Shown here piece by piece: positions 7,837-15,988 of a DNA stretch of 37,070 nucleotides (positions are counted from its first letter, which is position 1; every line of letters starts with the position of its first letter). Both the position numbers and the translations under genes were made by a program. Where the stretch lies: positions 1-37,070 of the forward strand of contig JAFSXJ010000140.1 of the NCBI GenBank assembly GCA_017444065.1. The letters run 5' to 3'. Source of the DNA: Paludibacteraceae bacterium (GTDB lineage Bacteria; Bacteroidota; Bacteroidia; Bacteroidales; Paludibacteraceae). The notes under the pieces were generated by a model. That model saw nothing but the letters and a program-made list of their open reading frames with translations, was not told the origin of the DNA and made no database searches.

Positions 7837-8852
7837 ACCACGTTGATTTTCACTCCGTCAACGAGTTTGTGTTGTCCCGTTGTCACCATCTCCACACCGG
7901 CAGTAATCTCTGGCGAGATGATCTCTATCTCCTGGTCAAAGCGTTGCCCGAGGGTCACTGCCACACGTTTGGCACGGCCGTTGTCGTTCAGGAACACGTA
8001 ACGGTCGTTCGCACCCACCAGTTTCTCCACGCTCTGATAAGGCGCCACAATGGCTTTCTCGCGACCCAGACCGATAGTCGTGGTCACGTACATCCCAGGA
8101 CGAAGCAGGTTCTTTTGGTTCGGGATAACAATTTTCACTTGGAACGTATGCGACGAGGCATCAATCGTCGGATAGACTACCTCAACGGTAGCCGGGAACA
8201 CTTGATCGGGGTATATCTCCGAAGTAAGCGACAGCTTCATTCCTTCCTTGAACTTCGGGAAGTACATCTCGGGGATGGCTACCAGCGCTTTGAGTTTGTC
8301 TATCTGAGTCAGCACCAGAATGGGCTGGCCTCCGTAGAGTTCGCCGTCCTCGTAAGTCTTGGCGGAGATGACGCCTGCAAAAGGAGCCTTGACATAGGTG
8401 TTCGTCTGTAGGAAGTCCAACTGCTCCTTGCTGGAGTTGTACTGCGTAAGTATCTGATCGTACTGTTGTTGTGTAGCTGAACCTGTCTTGAGCAGTTGCT
8501 CGACACGGTTCTTCTCTATCTCAAGATTGGCGAGACTGATTTTCGTCGTCTTGTACTGCGTCTGGTCCATGCGGACGAGGTCCTGCCCTTTGCGCACACG
8601 GTCACCTACCTCGCAATAGATGTGCTCTATCTTACCGGTAAGCGACGGAGCTACGTTCTGCGTCAGGTAACCCTGCAGATTGGTGGACACGGATATAACG
8701 CGCTCTATCTCACGCGGTTGAAGCACGGTGGTGCGCACTTGCTCCACGCGTTCCTCTTCAACAGAGGCTGCGGATTCGGCGGACGATTCGGTTTGTTTGG
8801 TGCAGCCGATAAGCATCATCGCTGCGAGAGAATATACGAATACTTTTTTCAT
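7830..8852 (-). CDS. RND efflux periplasmic adaptor lipoprotein (MFP/HlyD type)
   Basis: This 340-residue membrane-fusion protein joins the RND pump to the TolC channel. The N-terminus MKKVFVYSLAAMMLIGC is a lipoprotein signal with lipobox LIGC (Cys17). Then come the barrel-sandwich half (GYLTQNVAPSLTGKIEHIYCEVGDRVRKGQDLVRMD), a short coiled-coil hairpin (IEKNRVEQLLKTGSATQQQYDQ), the returning lipoyl half (YVKAPFAGVISAKTYEDGE) and the beta-barrel and membrane-proximal domains (PGMYVTTTIGLG). Length and order are normal. It starts 22 nt after the TolC-like gene and is separated from the pump gene by 57 nt carrying 7-bp repeats. Confidence 0.94.
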   Translation of the reverse strand: MKKVFVYSLAAMMLIGCTKQTESSAESAASVEEERVEQVRTTVLQPREIERVISVSTNLQGYLTQNVAPSLTGKIEHIYCEVGDRVRKGQDLVRMDQTQYKTTKISLANLEIEKNRVEQLLKTGSATQQQYDQILTQYNSSKEQLDFLQTNTYVKAPFAGVISAKTYEDGELYGGQPILVLTQIDKLKALVAIPEMYFPKFKEGMKLSLTSEIYPDQVFPATVEVVYPTIDASSHTFQVKIVIPNQKNLLRPGMYVTTTIGLGREKAIVAPYQSVEKLVGANDRYVFLNDNGRAKRVAVTLGQRFDQEIEIISPEITAGVEMVTTGQHKLVDGVKINVVE

Positions 8853-8874
8853 TGTTGTGAAATATTTTGCTTAT

Positions 8875-10218
8875 TTATTTGTTGTTCAAGAATTTCTCCA
8901 GTTCCACCTGAGCATTTACAAGCGATAGCACCGCCTGCACATAACTCGATTGTGCATTGATGAGGTCGTTCGAGGCATTCGTCAACTCCATGTTGCTGCT
9001 TGTCCCGTACTTATACTTGTTCGTAGCAGAAGCGAACACACGTTGCGAAACGTCGATATTGTCTTTCTCATTCATGTACGTCTCATACGCGTTCGTCAGG
9101 TTGAAGCACAACTGACGATACTGTATCTGCAGGTTGTCCGTCGTCTCCGACAGGGTGTTCTTCGCCTCCTCGTAGGCTATCTTCTTCTCTATCACTCCTG
9201 CCGCGCGCTTCCCGCTGGACCACAACGGCATACGCACACTCACCTGCACCACGTTCGGCGGCGTCATACGCATACCGCCTTCACCATAGTACTGCTGGTT
9301 GGTGTAGTTGTAGGCAAGACTGACCGTCGGACCATAAGCCCAACCTGCCATATGAACATTGCGCTTCGCCAGTTCGGTCTGCTTGGCAAGGAGCTGATAG
9401 GTCAGGTTGTTCTCTATTGTGAAGTTCTGACCCAATAGGTCCAGTATCCGATCCGGCGACATAACCTTATCCAGTTCTTCGGTCAGTACCAGTTCGGTCT
9501 CTACCGGCACATCCAGTAGCACCTTTAGGCTGTTTGTTGCCAGTTCGATGTTTCGCTTTTGAGAGTTGATACTATTCTTTAAGGTATTCACGCGCACGCG
9601 AATTTGGTCGGCAGTCGTTTGTTCGGCGGCACCGGCATTCACGGCGTTCTGCGTCATGGTCTCCAGGTCCTGGATATTTACCAGACTCGAATCCAGCAAG
9701 GCAGAAATACTTTGCAATGCCAACACGCTGACATAACTGCTCATCACACTGCCACGCAGTTCGCTCTCGGATTTCTCCAAGGAAATCTTCTGCATGTCAA
9801 TAGCGATGTTGTTCAGCAGTGCACCTACTATGCCCTGACCGTTAATGCCGACGGATGCCGTGAGCCCCAACGCGCCAACATTCGGCATGTTGATGTTCAC
9901 TTCTGTACCTCCCATAGCCAGCGTCGCACTATAACCCAAGTAATTGCTGTAACTGTAACTGCCATCCACTTGCGGCAGCATCGCGGCTATCGTTTGCCAG
10001 CGTTGGGCATAAGCCTCCTGCACGGCCAGTGAAGCGTTCTTCAGACTACGGTTGCGCTCTACGGCATAGTTCTGTGCATCCTGCAGCGAAAGTTCGAGCA
10101 CAGCCGGCACATCTTTGGGCGCTTCGCCGTCACGAGCCGCTGCCAACACATGATCTTCGGCTTGCACACTTGTCACAAGCAGCAAACCGAGCATTCCTAT
10201 TATCAACTGTTTCTTCAT
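8875..10218 (-). CDS. TolC-family outer-membrane efflux channel
   Basis: This 447-residue outer-membrane factor starts with a signal peptide (MKKQLIIGMLGLLLVTSVQA). It carries the two OEP repeats: LSLQDAQNYAVERNRSLKNA begins the first and NNLTYQLLAKQTELAKRN the second. Both are mostly long alpha-helices rich in Gln, Asn and Ala. The trimer forms the tunnel through periplasm and outer membrane that receives substrate from the adaptor-RND complex encoded next. No lipobox is seen, unlike many OprM relatives. The gene follows tetR after 12 nt, so the repressor and all pump parts are on one transcript. Confidence 0.93.
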   Translation of the reverse strand: MKKQLIIGMLGLLLVTSVQAEDHVLAAARDGEAPKDVPAVLELSLQDAQNYAVERNRSLKNASLAVQEAYAQRWQTIAAMLPQVDGSYSYSNYLGYSATLAMGGTEVNINMPNVGALGLTASVGINGQGIVGALLNNIAIDMQKISLEKSESELRGSVMSSYVSVLALQSISALLDSSLVNIQDLETMTQNAVNAGAAEQTTADQIRVRVNTLKNSINSQKRNIELATNSLKVLLDVPVETELVLTEELDKVMSPDRILDLLGQNFTIENNLTYQLLAKQTELAKRNVHMAGWAYGPTVSLAYNYTNQQYYGEGGMRMTPPNVVQVSVRMPLWSSGKRAAGVIEKKIAYEEAKNTLSETTDNLQIQYRQLCFNLTNAYETYMNEKDNIDVSQRVFASATNKYKYGTSSNMELTNASNDLINAQSSYVQAVLSLVNAQVELEKFLNNK

Positions 10219-10230
10219 ATAAAGTGTAAA

Positions 10231-10863
10231 TTATTTTTGTCTTTTCACATTTTGCATCAGTTCCTCGTAGCGCCGCGTACCCTCAGCTGAGAACAAACCG
10301 CGCAGCACTATATCCAGCGTGAAATCCGCCAGACGCGTGAACGGCACACTCTTGCCGTCGCCTTCCAGACCGGCATTCACAGCATTGTTGTGCAGACGTG
10401 CCAGCATCATCGCGGCGAGGTTGACATCTACATCCTTACGGAAGATACCCTCTTCTATACTCCGTTCCACAATACGCTTCATCAGCCGCTCGTTCAGAGC
10501 AAGAATGCGCGCGTTGTAGTTCTTCGCCAAAGCCGGATAATACTTGTTCAGGTCGTAGATGAACGGCGGCAACTGACGCACATCGGGCATCGCTGCCATC
10601 TTCTCCGCACCACGACGAATGCCGTCCCACATACTCTTGCAGGAGTCAAGGAACGACAGCATGCCGCTGCGAACCTCTTCGTAATGGTAGTCGAGAATTG
10701 CCTGAATGAGGTCGTCCTTTGTGCCGAAATACACATAGAACGTCTTTTTCGACATACCTAATTCATGACAAATATCATCGATACTGACAGAACGAATCCC
10801 GACTTCGCCCATCTTCTGCTGAGCGGAGGATATTATCTTCTCGCGAATTTCGTTTGTTTCCAT
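10231..10863 (-). CDS. TetR/AcrR-family regulator of the efflux operon
   Basis: This 210-residue TetR-type repressor has its helix-turn-helix at about residues 24-46: IRSVSIDDICHELGMSKKTFYVYF, ending in the typical YxYF and followed by KDDLIQAIL. The rest is a variable all-helical ligand-binding domain. It is first in the operon, 12 nt before the TolC-type gene, so it most likely represses its own transcript and is released when a pump substrate binds. A 42-bp palindrome at 10940-10981, upstream of the ATG, is the obvious operator candidate. The ligand cannot be predicted. Confidence 0.92.
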   Translation of the reverse strand: METNEIREKIISSAQQKMGEVGIRSVSIDDICHELGMSKKTFYVYFGTKDDLIQAILDYHYEEVRSGMLSFLDSCKSMWDGIRRGAEKMAAMPDVRQLPPFIYDLNKYYPALAKNYNARILALNERLMKRIVERSIEEGIFRKDVDVNLAAMMLARLHNNAVNAGLEGDGKSVPFTRLADFTLDIVLRGLFSAEGTRRYEELMQNVKRQK

Positions 10864-10917
10864 AAATCGTTTCGTTAAGGGCTGTCAACCTGCGGCACAC
10901 AGCCGTAGTTTTGTTTG

Positions 10918-10951
10918 CAAAACGTATGCCAAACAGAAATGCACTCGGAAA
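10918..10951 (-). promoter_or_regulatory. Weak promoter candidate of the efflux operon
   Basis: On the minus strand, TTTC at 10951-10948 and a TACGTTTTG element at 10926-10918 resemble the -33 and -7 boxes, with a 21-bp spacer and one extra base in the -7 element. The -33 box lies in the promoter-proximal arm of the palindrome, a position suited to repression. Confidence 0.4.
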
Positions 10952-10981
10952 CTTTTGCAATTATTGCAGTTTCCAAGTGCA
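10940..10981. promoter_or_regulatory. Large palindromic operator candidate upstream of tetR
   Basis: TGCACTCGGAAACT (10940-10953) and AGTTTCCAAGTGCA (10968-10981) form 14-bp inverted arms with 13 matches. They flank an inner palindrome TGCAATTATTGCA (10956-10968). The position, 77-118 bp upstream of the repressor ATG, and the overlap with the presumed -33 box fit a TetR binding site. The two nested palindromes could also serve two dimers. Confidence 0.6.
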
Positions 10982-11011
10982 TTTTGTATTCTCAACCTTG
11001 CAAACCCCGGT

Positions 11012-11110
11012 CCTTTGTCCGGTTTTTGTCCGGCGTTGTAAAGGGTATGTAGAGGTTTAGTCGGGGTCTAATCGGAGGCGAACCCGAGGCAAATCGGAGG
11101 CAACCTATAG
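11012..11110. repeat. Nine 11-bp phased degenerate units
   Basis: Cut every 11 bases, the stretch reads CCTTTGTCCGG, TTTTTGTCCGG, CGTTGTAAAGG, GTATGTAGAGG, TTTAGTCGGGG, TCTAATCGGAG, GCGAACCCGAG, GCAAATCGGAG, GCAACCTATAG. Every unit ends in GG or AG, while the sequence drifts from one sub-family to the next. It fills the space directly behind the stop of the Ig-like protein gene, up to 30 bp from the operator palindrome. Confidence 0.75.
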
Positions 11111-11111
11111 T

Positions 11112-13697
11112 CTATCGCTTCTCACCGGTCACCGTATACGTTTCACAGTTGCGGATAATCAGCAGCTGACCGTCACGGATAACTTTGCGAACCTCTGTGC
11201 CTGTTTCGGTGTTCTCTACAGTTGTAATCGTAGGAGCGACATACTTGCGGACATATGCATACACATACACTGCACCGGTTGTAGCGGCCTTGTACGGCTT
11301 GATGGCAGCATTACCCGCATGGTACTTGAAGTAGGCGTTGGTATTGCCGGTATTCTGAACATATACACCGTTGTCGCCGTCCGCTACGAACTGCCATACC
11401 TTGCAGTTTGTCGTGTTGGCATCAACTATGTCGTTGTCGCTTGAAGTGACAGCTATTGCCTTGCTTGCACCGACAGCCGTCAGAGTATAGCCGCCTGTTG
11501 TTGCACCCAATACAAAGCGGATAGCCTTGTCGGCAAACGCCTCTGTATCGGTCACGGTCACATCATCCAGCAGAACGGTCAGTTTCTTTCCGTCACGTGC
11601 TCCTGCTACGACAGGCACACTCTTCAGCGCGAGGATGATTGTGTCCTTGTCACCTACTTGTGACGGGTTGGTCACCTTGGCAAACATCGCAGGCTTGACA
11701 ACATGAATGGTCAGTTGTGCACTCTTGTCGCTGATGGCGGCGGTGATAACGGCATCACCTACGGCTACCGATGTTACCTTGCCGTTGGTATCAACGGTTG
11801 CCACCGACTCGTTGTTGGACGAATAGGTTGTAGTGTATTCGTCTGCAGCGGCAGCCGGAATGATGGTCGGGTTGAGCTGAAGCGTTGAACCCAAGTTCAG
11901 CGTGACGGCATCATCCGCAAAAGCTATGCTCTCCACGGTACGTTTGGTTACGTTCACCGTGCAGGTGCTCTTCACATCCGGATAGCCGTCGGCTGATACA
12001 GTGATAACGGCTTTACCTAACGCCTTGGCTGTAATCACGCCTTTGTTGCTGACGGTTGCCACATCGGTATTGTCGCTTGCGAACTTTGCACTCTTCTCTG
12101 TGCCGTCGGGTTTGACTGCCGCTGTAAGGGTCGTAGTCTCCCCCACATGCATCGTCAGTTCGGTGGCACCCAGTTCAACCGATGCAGGCACTGGCAGGGA
12201 CACATTTAACGTGCACTTCGCCTGAATGTTATCGTCCAGCACAGAAGTTGCAATCACGATATACTCGCCGGTAGCCGTTGCCTTGAAGACGCCTGCATCC
12301 GAGATAGTGCCGTAATACTGAGTCTTGCTGAACTTCCACGTCAGACCTTTGTTCGCAACATTAGCAGGATTGAATACAATCTCTGCGCTCAGGTCTTTCT
12401 CTACACCTTTGAGCACGGCATAACTGTTCTCCTTGAAGCTTATGCTGTTCAGTTCAATCAGGTTGATACCTATCGGGAACGAGCCTTCCATCGCATCCAT
12501 CTTGGCATCCTGTGTGAGGTATGACAGTTTGGCATCAACACTGCCGGCCTTTGTGCCGTTGCCTTTGTAGGAGATGGTGAGCTTGCCGGAGGTGCGGGTG
12601 TTATAGGCATCTTCCTTCACATCGAACAGTCCTGCATCTGTGCCTTCAACAGCCCAAATAATATCATCCGTCAGGTTCTCCGCCGTGTAACTGATCTCCA
12701 CTTCTTTCGTTGTCGCGCTGAGCGCCACGTCACCGAAGGCAATCGTTGCGGGACTGATAGCCAGGCTGCTCTGCACTTCTTGTGCCGCACCGGCTTTCTT
12801 GTACAGGGCAATCGCTGCACCGCTACCGGCACTCTTGTAGGGCTTGAAGCGGTCACTATTGAACTCAACCGGGAAAGTGCCCTCTTCGGGACGCGACACG
12901 TCTGCTACACCGTTGCTGATGCTTATACCCCAGTTGGCGAGTTTCGCATTCGCGACAGGCTCGCCATAACTGAAGGCGCCTTTGCCGGTGATGTCCAGCA
13001 GCAGGCGGTTGGAGGTTCCCGTAGCGGTGAACTGCCAGTTGCCGCTGTACTTGCTGAGCACAAATGTCTGAGCTGTCTCGGGCACATCGGCTTTGCCGGT
13101 TGTGGCATTCACCTTGACGTTGTCCTTTATCGATTCAAGATATGTGCCGTTCAGTGCTCCGCTGACAGCAGCCTCGCTTTCACAGACAAACACAATGGTA
13201 TCGCCCGCCTTCAGGTCTTCTGTCGCGTTGATGCGCTCAAACGGTACGGTCTTCGCCACAATGGCATCGCTGGTGACGGTGATGGTAATGTCGGCATACT
13301 GATTCACCTCCTCCCAACTCGCGTCGTAACTGTACAAGTGCAACTTGCCCGTGTACGTGCCGGCGGCTTTCACCGAGTAGGCAATGGTGAACTGACAACT
13401 GCTGACCATTTTGGCACCGTAGCCAAGATACACATAATCAGGATTACTTACGTAGAACCCGTTGGGATTGGTGGCGTCATCCAACAAGCCTTGCGTGATT
13501 TCAGCGTACATAGTAGCGCCTTCGGTTGACAGACCGCTCCACGTAACCGTTACTGTCTGACTGCCGGTCACAGGCAAGGATTGACCTTTGATACTTACAC
13601 TGCCGAAGTCCACCTTGGACGGACTGACGGTGATACTTGCGGCATAACTCATCATACACAATGTGATGACGGACGTCAGGAAGAATATTCTTTTCAT
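11112..13697 (-). CDS. Large secreted protein with Big_2 Ig-like repeats
   Basis: This 861-residue exported protein has a signal peptide at residues 1-19 (MKRIFFLTSVITLCMMSYA). N-terminal beta-sandwich stretches start with SPSKVDFGSVSI and, later, SPATIAFGDVAL. Three bacterial Ig-like (Big_2) domains follow, with hallmark phrases such as TMHVGETTTLTA, SDNTDVATVSNKGVITAK and SSNNESVATVDTNGKVTS. A roughly 140-residue module occurs twice, the copies ending RFKPYKSAGSGAAIALYKK and IKPYKAATTGAVYVYAY. The tail RKVIRDGQLLIIRNCETYTV resembles short C-terminal signals of Bacteroidales secreted proteins (type IX-like). It is probably a surface or extracellular binding protein; no catalytic motif is seen. 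It is the last gene of its group, 41 nt behind rnr. Confidence 0.82.
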   Translation of the reverse strand: MKRIFFLTSVITLCMMSYAASITVSPSKVDFGSVSIKGQSLPVTGSQTVTVTWSGLSTEGATMYAEITQGLLDDATNPNGFYVSNPDYVYLGYGAKMVSSCQFTIAYSVKAAGTYTGKLHLYSYDASWEEVNQYADITITVTSDAIVAKTVPFERINATEDLKAGDTIVFVCESEAAVSGALNGTYLESIKDNVKVNATTGKADVPETAQTFVLSKYSGNWQFTATGTSNRLLLDITGKGAFSYGEPVANAKLANWGISISNGVADVSRPEEGTFPVEFNSDRFKPYKSAGSGAAIALYKKAGAAQEVQSSLAISPATIAFGDVALSATTKEVEISYTAENLTDDIIWAVEGTDAGLFDVKEDAYNTRTSGKLTISYKGNGTKAGSVDAKLSYLTQDAKMDAMEGSFPIGINLIELNSISFKENSYAVLKGVEKDLSAEIVFNPANVANKGLTWKFSKTQYYGTISDAGVFKATATGEYIVIATSVLDDNIQAKCTLNVSLPVPASVELGATELTMHVGETTTLTAAVKPDGTEKSAKFASDNTDVATVSNKGVITAKALGKAVITVSADGYPDVKSTCTVNVTKRTVESIAFADDAVTLNLGSTLQLNPTIIPAAAADEYTTTYSSNNESVATVDTNGKVTSVAVGDAVITAAISDKSAQLTIHVVKPAMFAKVTNPSQVGDKDTIILALKSVPVVAGARDGKKLTVLLDDVTVTDTEAFADKAIRFVLGATTGGYTLTAVGASKAIAVTSSDNDIVDANTTNCKVWQFVADGDNGVYVQNTGNTNAYFKYHAGNAAIKPYKAATTGAVYVYAYVRKYVAPTITTVENTETGTEVRKVIRDGQLLIIRNCETYTVTGEKR

Positions 13698-13738
13698 GAC
13701 AAAATAATATATAAGATTTATTAATTACTTTCGTTTGG

Positions 13739-15490
13739 TTACACACGCCGGAAATCTATACGTCGCTGGAGAGCATCAGCGCGGATAACCTCCACACGGA
13801 TACGGTCGCCAAGGGTAAGTTTCTCACCTGTATTCTCGTTAATCAGGCAATACTCGTCTTCGCTGTACGACCAGTAATCCTCTCCGCCCATTTCGCGCAC
13901 GTGCAGCAAGCCTTCGCAATGGGAATCAATCAATTGTACGTATGCGCCATACTCCGTAACGCCGCTAACTATGCCATCGAATGCCTCACCCAGATGCTGT
14001 TCCATCCACTCTGCCTGCTTGTACTTGACAGATGCGCGCTCGGCTGCTACAGCCAGTTGCTCGCGGTCGGAGCAGTGCGTGCAAGCCTCCTCCAGGTCGC
14101 CCATCGTGGATTGCTGCTTGCCGCTGAGGATATACTTCGCCACCAGACGATGAACCATCATGTCGGGATAACGGCGGATAGGTGAGGTGAAATGGGTATA
14201 ATACGGGAACGCCAAACCGTAGTGACCGATGTTGTGCGTCGAATAGACGGCTTTGGGCATCGTGCGGATGGCAAGGGTGTGAATCAGTTCCTGCTCGGGT
14301 GTGCCGGTACTGTCAGACAGCAGACTCTTGATTGCCTTGGTGGCGGCACGTGTGCCGTTCTCGTTCTTCTGGTCTTTCTTAGGCAGACGCATCGAGTAGC
14401 CGAACTTATGCACGAACTTGCTGAGTGCCTCCACCTTATCCGGATCAGGCACATCGTGTACACGATAGACGACATCCTTGTTCGTACCGGAAAGCTGCAT
14501 GGCGATTGTACGGTTGGCGAGAAGCATGAACTCCTCAATCAGGTGGTGTGAGGGCGTAGATTCCTGCAATTGGAAGCCTGTCGGCCGGCCTTTGTCGTCC
14601 ACCAGCACCTTGACTTCCTCGCGCTCAAACTCGATTGCCCCGTGGCGGAAACGCTCCTTGCGAAGAATGGCGGCAAGTCGGTTGAGTTCCTTGATAGCCA
14701 GCACCACATCGCTGCCGATGATACCGCCGTGAACAGACACGTCCGGCGTCGGCTGGTCGTCGATGACGGCTTGCGCCTGTTCGTAATCCAGACGCACATC
14801 GGAGCGGATGATTGTCCGGCAAATCTTATGTTTGAGGACCTTGGCGTTTGTGTCCATACTGAAGATGACGGACATCGTCAGTTTGTCTTCATTCGGACGC
14901 AAAGAGCAAAGGTCGTTGCACAGGCGTTCGGGCAGCATCGGAATGGTGCGGTCCACCAGATAGACCGAAGTAGCGCGGTTGTACGCTTCTTCGTCAAGCA
15001 ACGTGCCCGTTTGCACATAATGGGTCACGTCGGCGATATGCACGCCTATCTCGTACTCGCCGTCACCCGTCTGGCGGAAGGACAGCGCGTCGTCAAAATC
15101 CTTGGCATCAAACGGGTCAATGGTGAACGTCAGTGCGTCACGCATGTCGCGGCGACGGTAAATCTCCTGCGTGCTGATATCGGAGTCGATCTCCCCGGCT
15201 TCGGCGATAGCGGCTTGCGGGTAGTCATACGGCAGTCCGAACTCGGCAAGGATGGCATGCATCTCGGCTTCGTTGTCTCCGGCACGGCCGAGCACTTCCA
15301 CAATCTTGCCCATAGGCGGGTTCTTCCGCGTGGCGGGATGGATGATTTCAACGATGACCTTGTCGCCGTCGGTTGCGCCACGGAGATAACGAGGTGCCAC
15401 AGCGATGTTCTCGCTACTCTGCTTGTTGTCAGTAAGAACCTCCGCGCCGTACCGCGTGAGGATAAGAGTGCCAACTAATCGTTCGTGCAT
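13739..15490 (-). CDS. rnr: RNase R-type exoribonuclease, short N-terminus
   Basis: This 583-residue RNB-family 3'-5' exoribonuclease has the catalytic cluster in TIDPFDAKDFDDAL (D125, D131, D133, D134). The central RNB motifs follow (GVHIADVTHYV, ATSVYLVDRTIPMLPERLCN, HFTSPIRRYPDMMVHR), and a C-terminal S1 domain begins GEAFDGIVSGVTEYGAYVQL. Only one cold-shock-like domain precedes the catalytic part (residues 1-68), so the protein is about 200 residues shorter than E. coli RNase R and lacks its N-terminal helix-turn-helix and second cold-shock domain. ATG 15490 lies 17 nt after the preceding gene; extending the frame upstream would run into that gene. It degrades structured RNA in the cytosol. 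Confidence 0.9.
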   Translation of the reverse strand: MHERLVGTLILTRYGAEVLTDNKQSSENIAVAPRYLRGATDGDKVIVEIIHPATRKNPPMGKIVEVLGRAGDNEAEMHAILAEFGLPYDYPQAAIAEAGEIDSDISTQEIYRRRDMRDALTFTIDPFDAKDFDDALSFRQTGDGEYEIGVHIADVTHYVQTGTLLDEEAYNRATSVYLVDRTIPMLPERLCNDLCSLRPNEDKLTMSVIFSMDTNAKVLKHKICRTIIRSDVRLDYEQAQAVIDDQPTPDVSVHGGIIGSDVVLAIKELNRLAAILRKERFRHGAIEFEREEVKVLVDDKGRPTGFQLQESTPSHHLIEEFMLLANRTIAMQLSGTNKDVVYRVHDVPDPDKVEALSKFVHKFGYSMRLPKKDQKNENGTRAATKAIKSLLSDSTGTPEQELIHTLAIRTMPKAVYSTHNIGHYGLAFPYYTHFTSPIRRYPDMMVHRLVAKYILSGKQQSTMGDLEEACTHCSDREQLAVAAERASVKYKQAEWMEQHLGEAFDGIVSGVTEYGAYVQLIDSHCEGLLHVREMGGEDYWSYSEDEYCLINENTGEKLTLGDRIRVEVIRADALQRRIDFRRV

Positions 15491-15507
15491 AATGTTATGG
15501 TATAGTA

Positions 15508-15987
15508 TTACTCTTCATCTACAGGCGGCTGTTCGTCAGCGGGCAGGTACTTTTTCAGTGCACGCTCAACGCCAACCTTCCACGAGTTGATAGACTCGCT
15601 GTCCATCTGCAACCCTGAAATCATCTTGATTACCTGGTCGATAGGCATGCCGTAGCGCAGCACGCCGGAGATGAGTTTGGCATAGTTCCAGAACTCCTTG
15701 TCGAACTTGTAACTCAGTCCTTCCATCGTGGTCTTGAAACCGCGTGTGTTGACGAACTGGAAATCGTAGCGCTTGGTGCCGTCTTCCTGCACGACCTTGA
15801 TAATCTTGCCTTTGTTGACGGACTTGGGGATAAGCAGTCCTTCGTCGTCATCAGCCAGACCGGTGAAGATTTCGTACGGGCGTCCGTCGAGCAATCCGAT
15901 GAACGCTATCCATTTGTCTTTGTTGTTTTGGAATCGCACCACGTCACATTCCAGTTCGGCAGGACGTTTTTGAACAGATGTATTCAT
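15508..15987 (-). CDS. Stand-alone C-terminal domain of class II ribonucleotide reductase (NrdJ-like)
   Basis: This 159-residue protein starts MNTSVQKRPAELECDVVRF. From about residue 12 on it matches, by my reading, the C-terminal region of adenosylcobalamin-dependent ribonucleotide reductases: KWIAFIGLLDGRPYEIFTG, LPKSV-like IPKSVNKGKIIKV, FWNYAKLISGVLRYGMPID and SINSWKVGVERALKKYLP. The catalytic barrel is absent, and so is any redox CxxC tail. It could be a split subunit, an inhibitor or regulator, or a domain with its own role. The frame is open 37 codons further upstream, but that part overlaps the thioesterase gene; ATG 15987 gives 1-nt spacing and a sensible N-terminus. Confidence 0.75.
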   Translation of the reverse strand: MNTSVQKRPAELECDVVRFQNNKDKWIAFIGLLDGRPYEIFTGLADDDEGLLIPKSVNKGKIIKVVQEDGTKRYDFQFVNTRGFKTTMEGLSYKFDKEFWNYAKLISGVLRYGMPIDQVIKMISGLQMDSESINSWKVGVERALKKYLPADEQPPVDEE

Positions 15988-15988
15988 A

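Noticed and set aside
14570-15478. Long open frame on the plus strand opposite rnr
   Set aside because: It is a mirror of the rnr coding frame; the protein is His/Val-rich, with no motif and no start signal.
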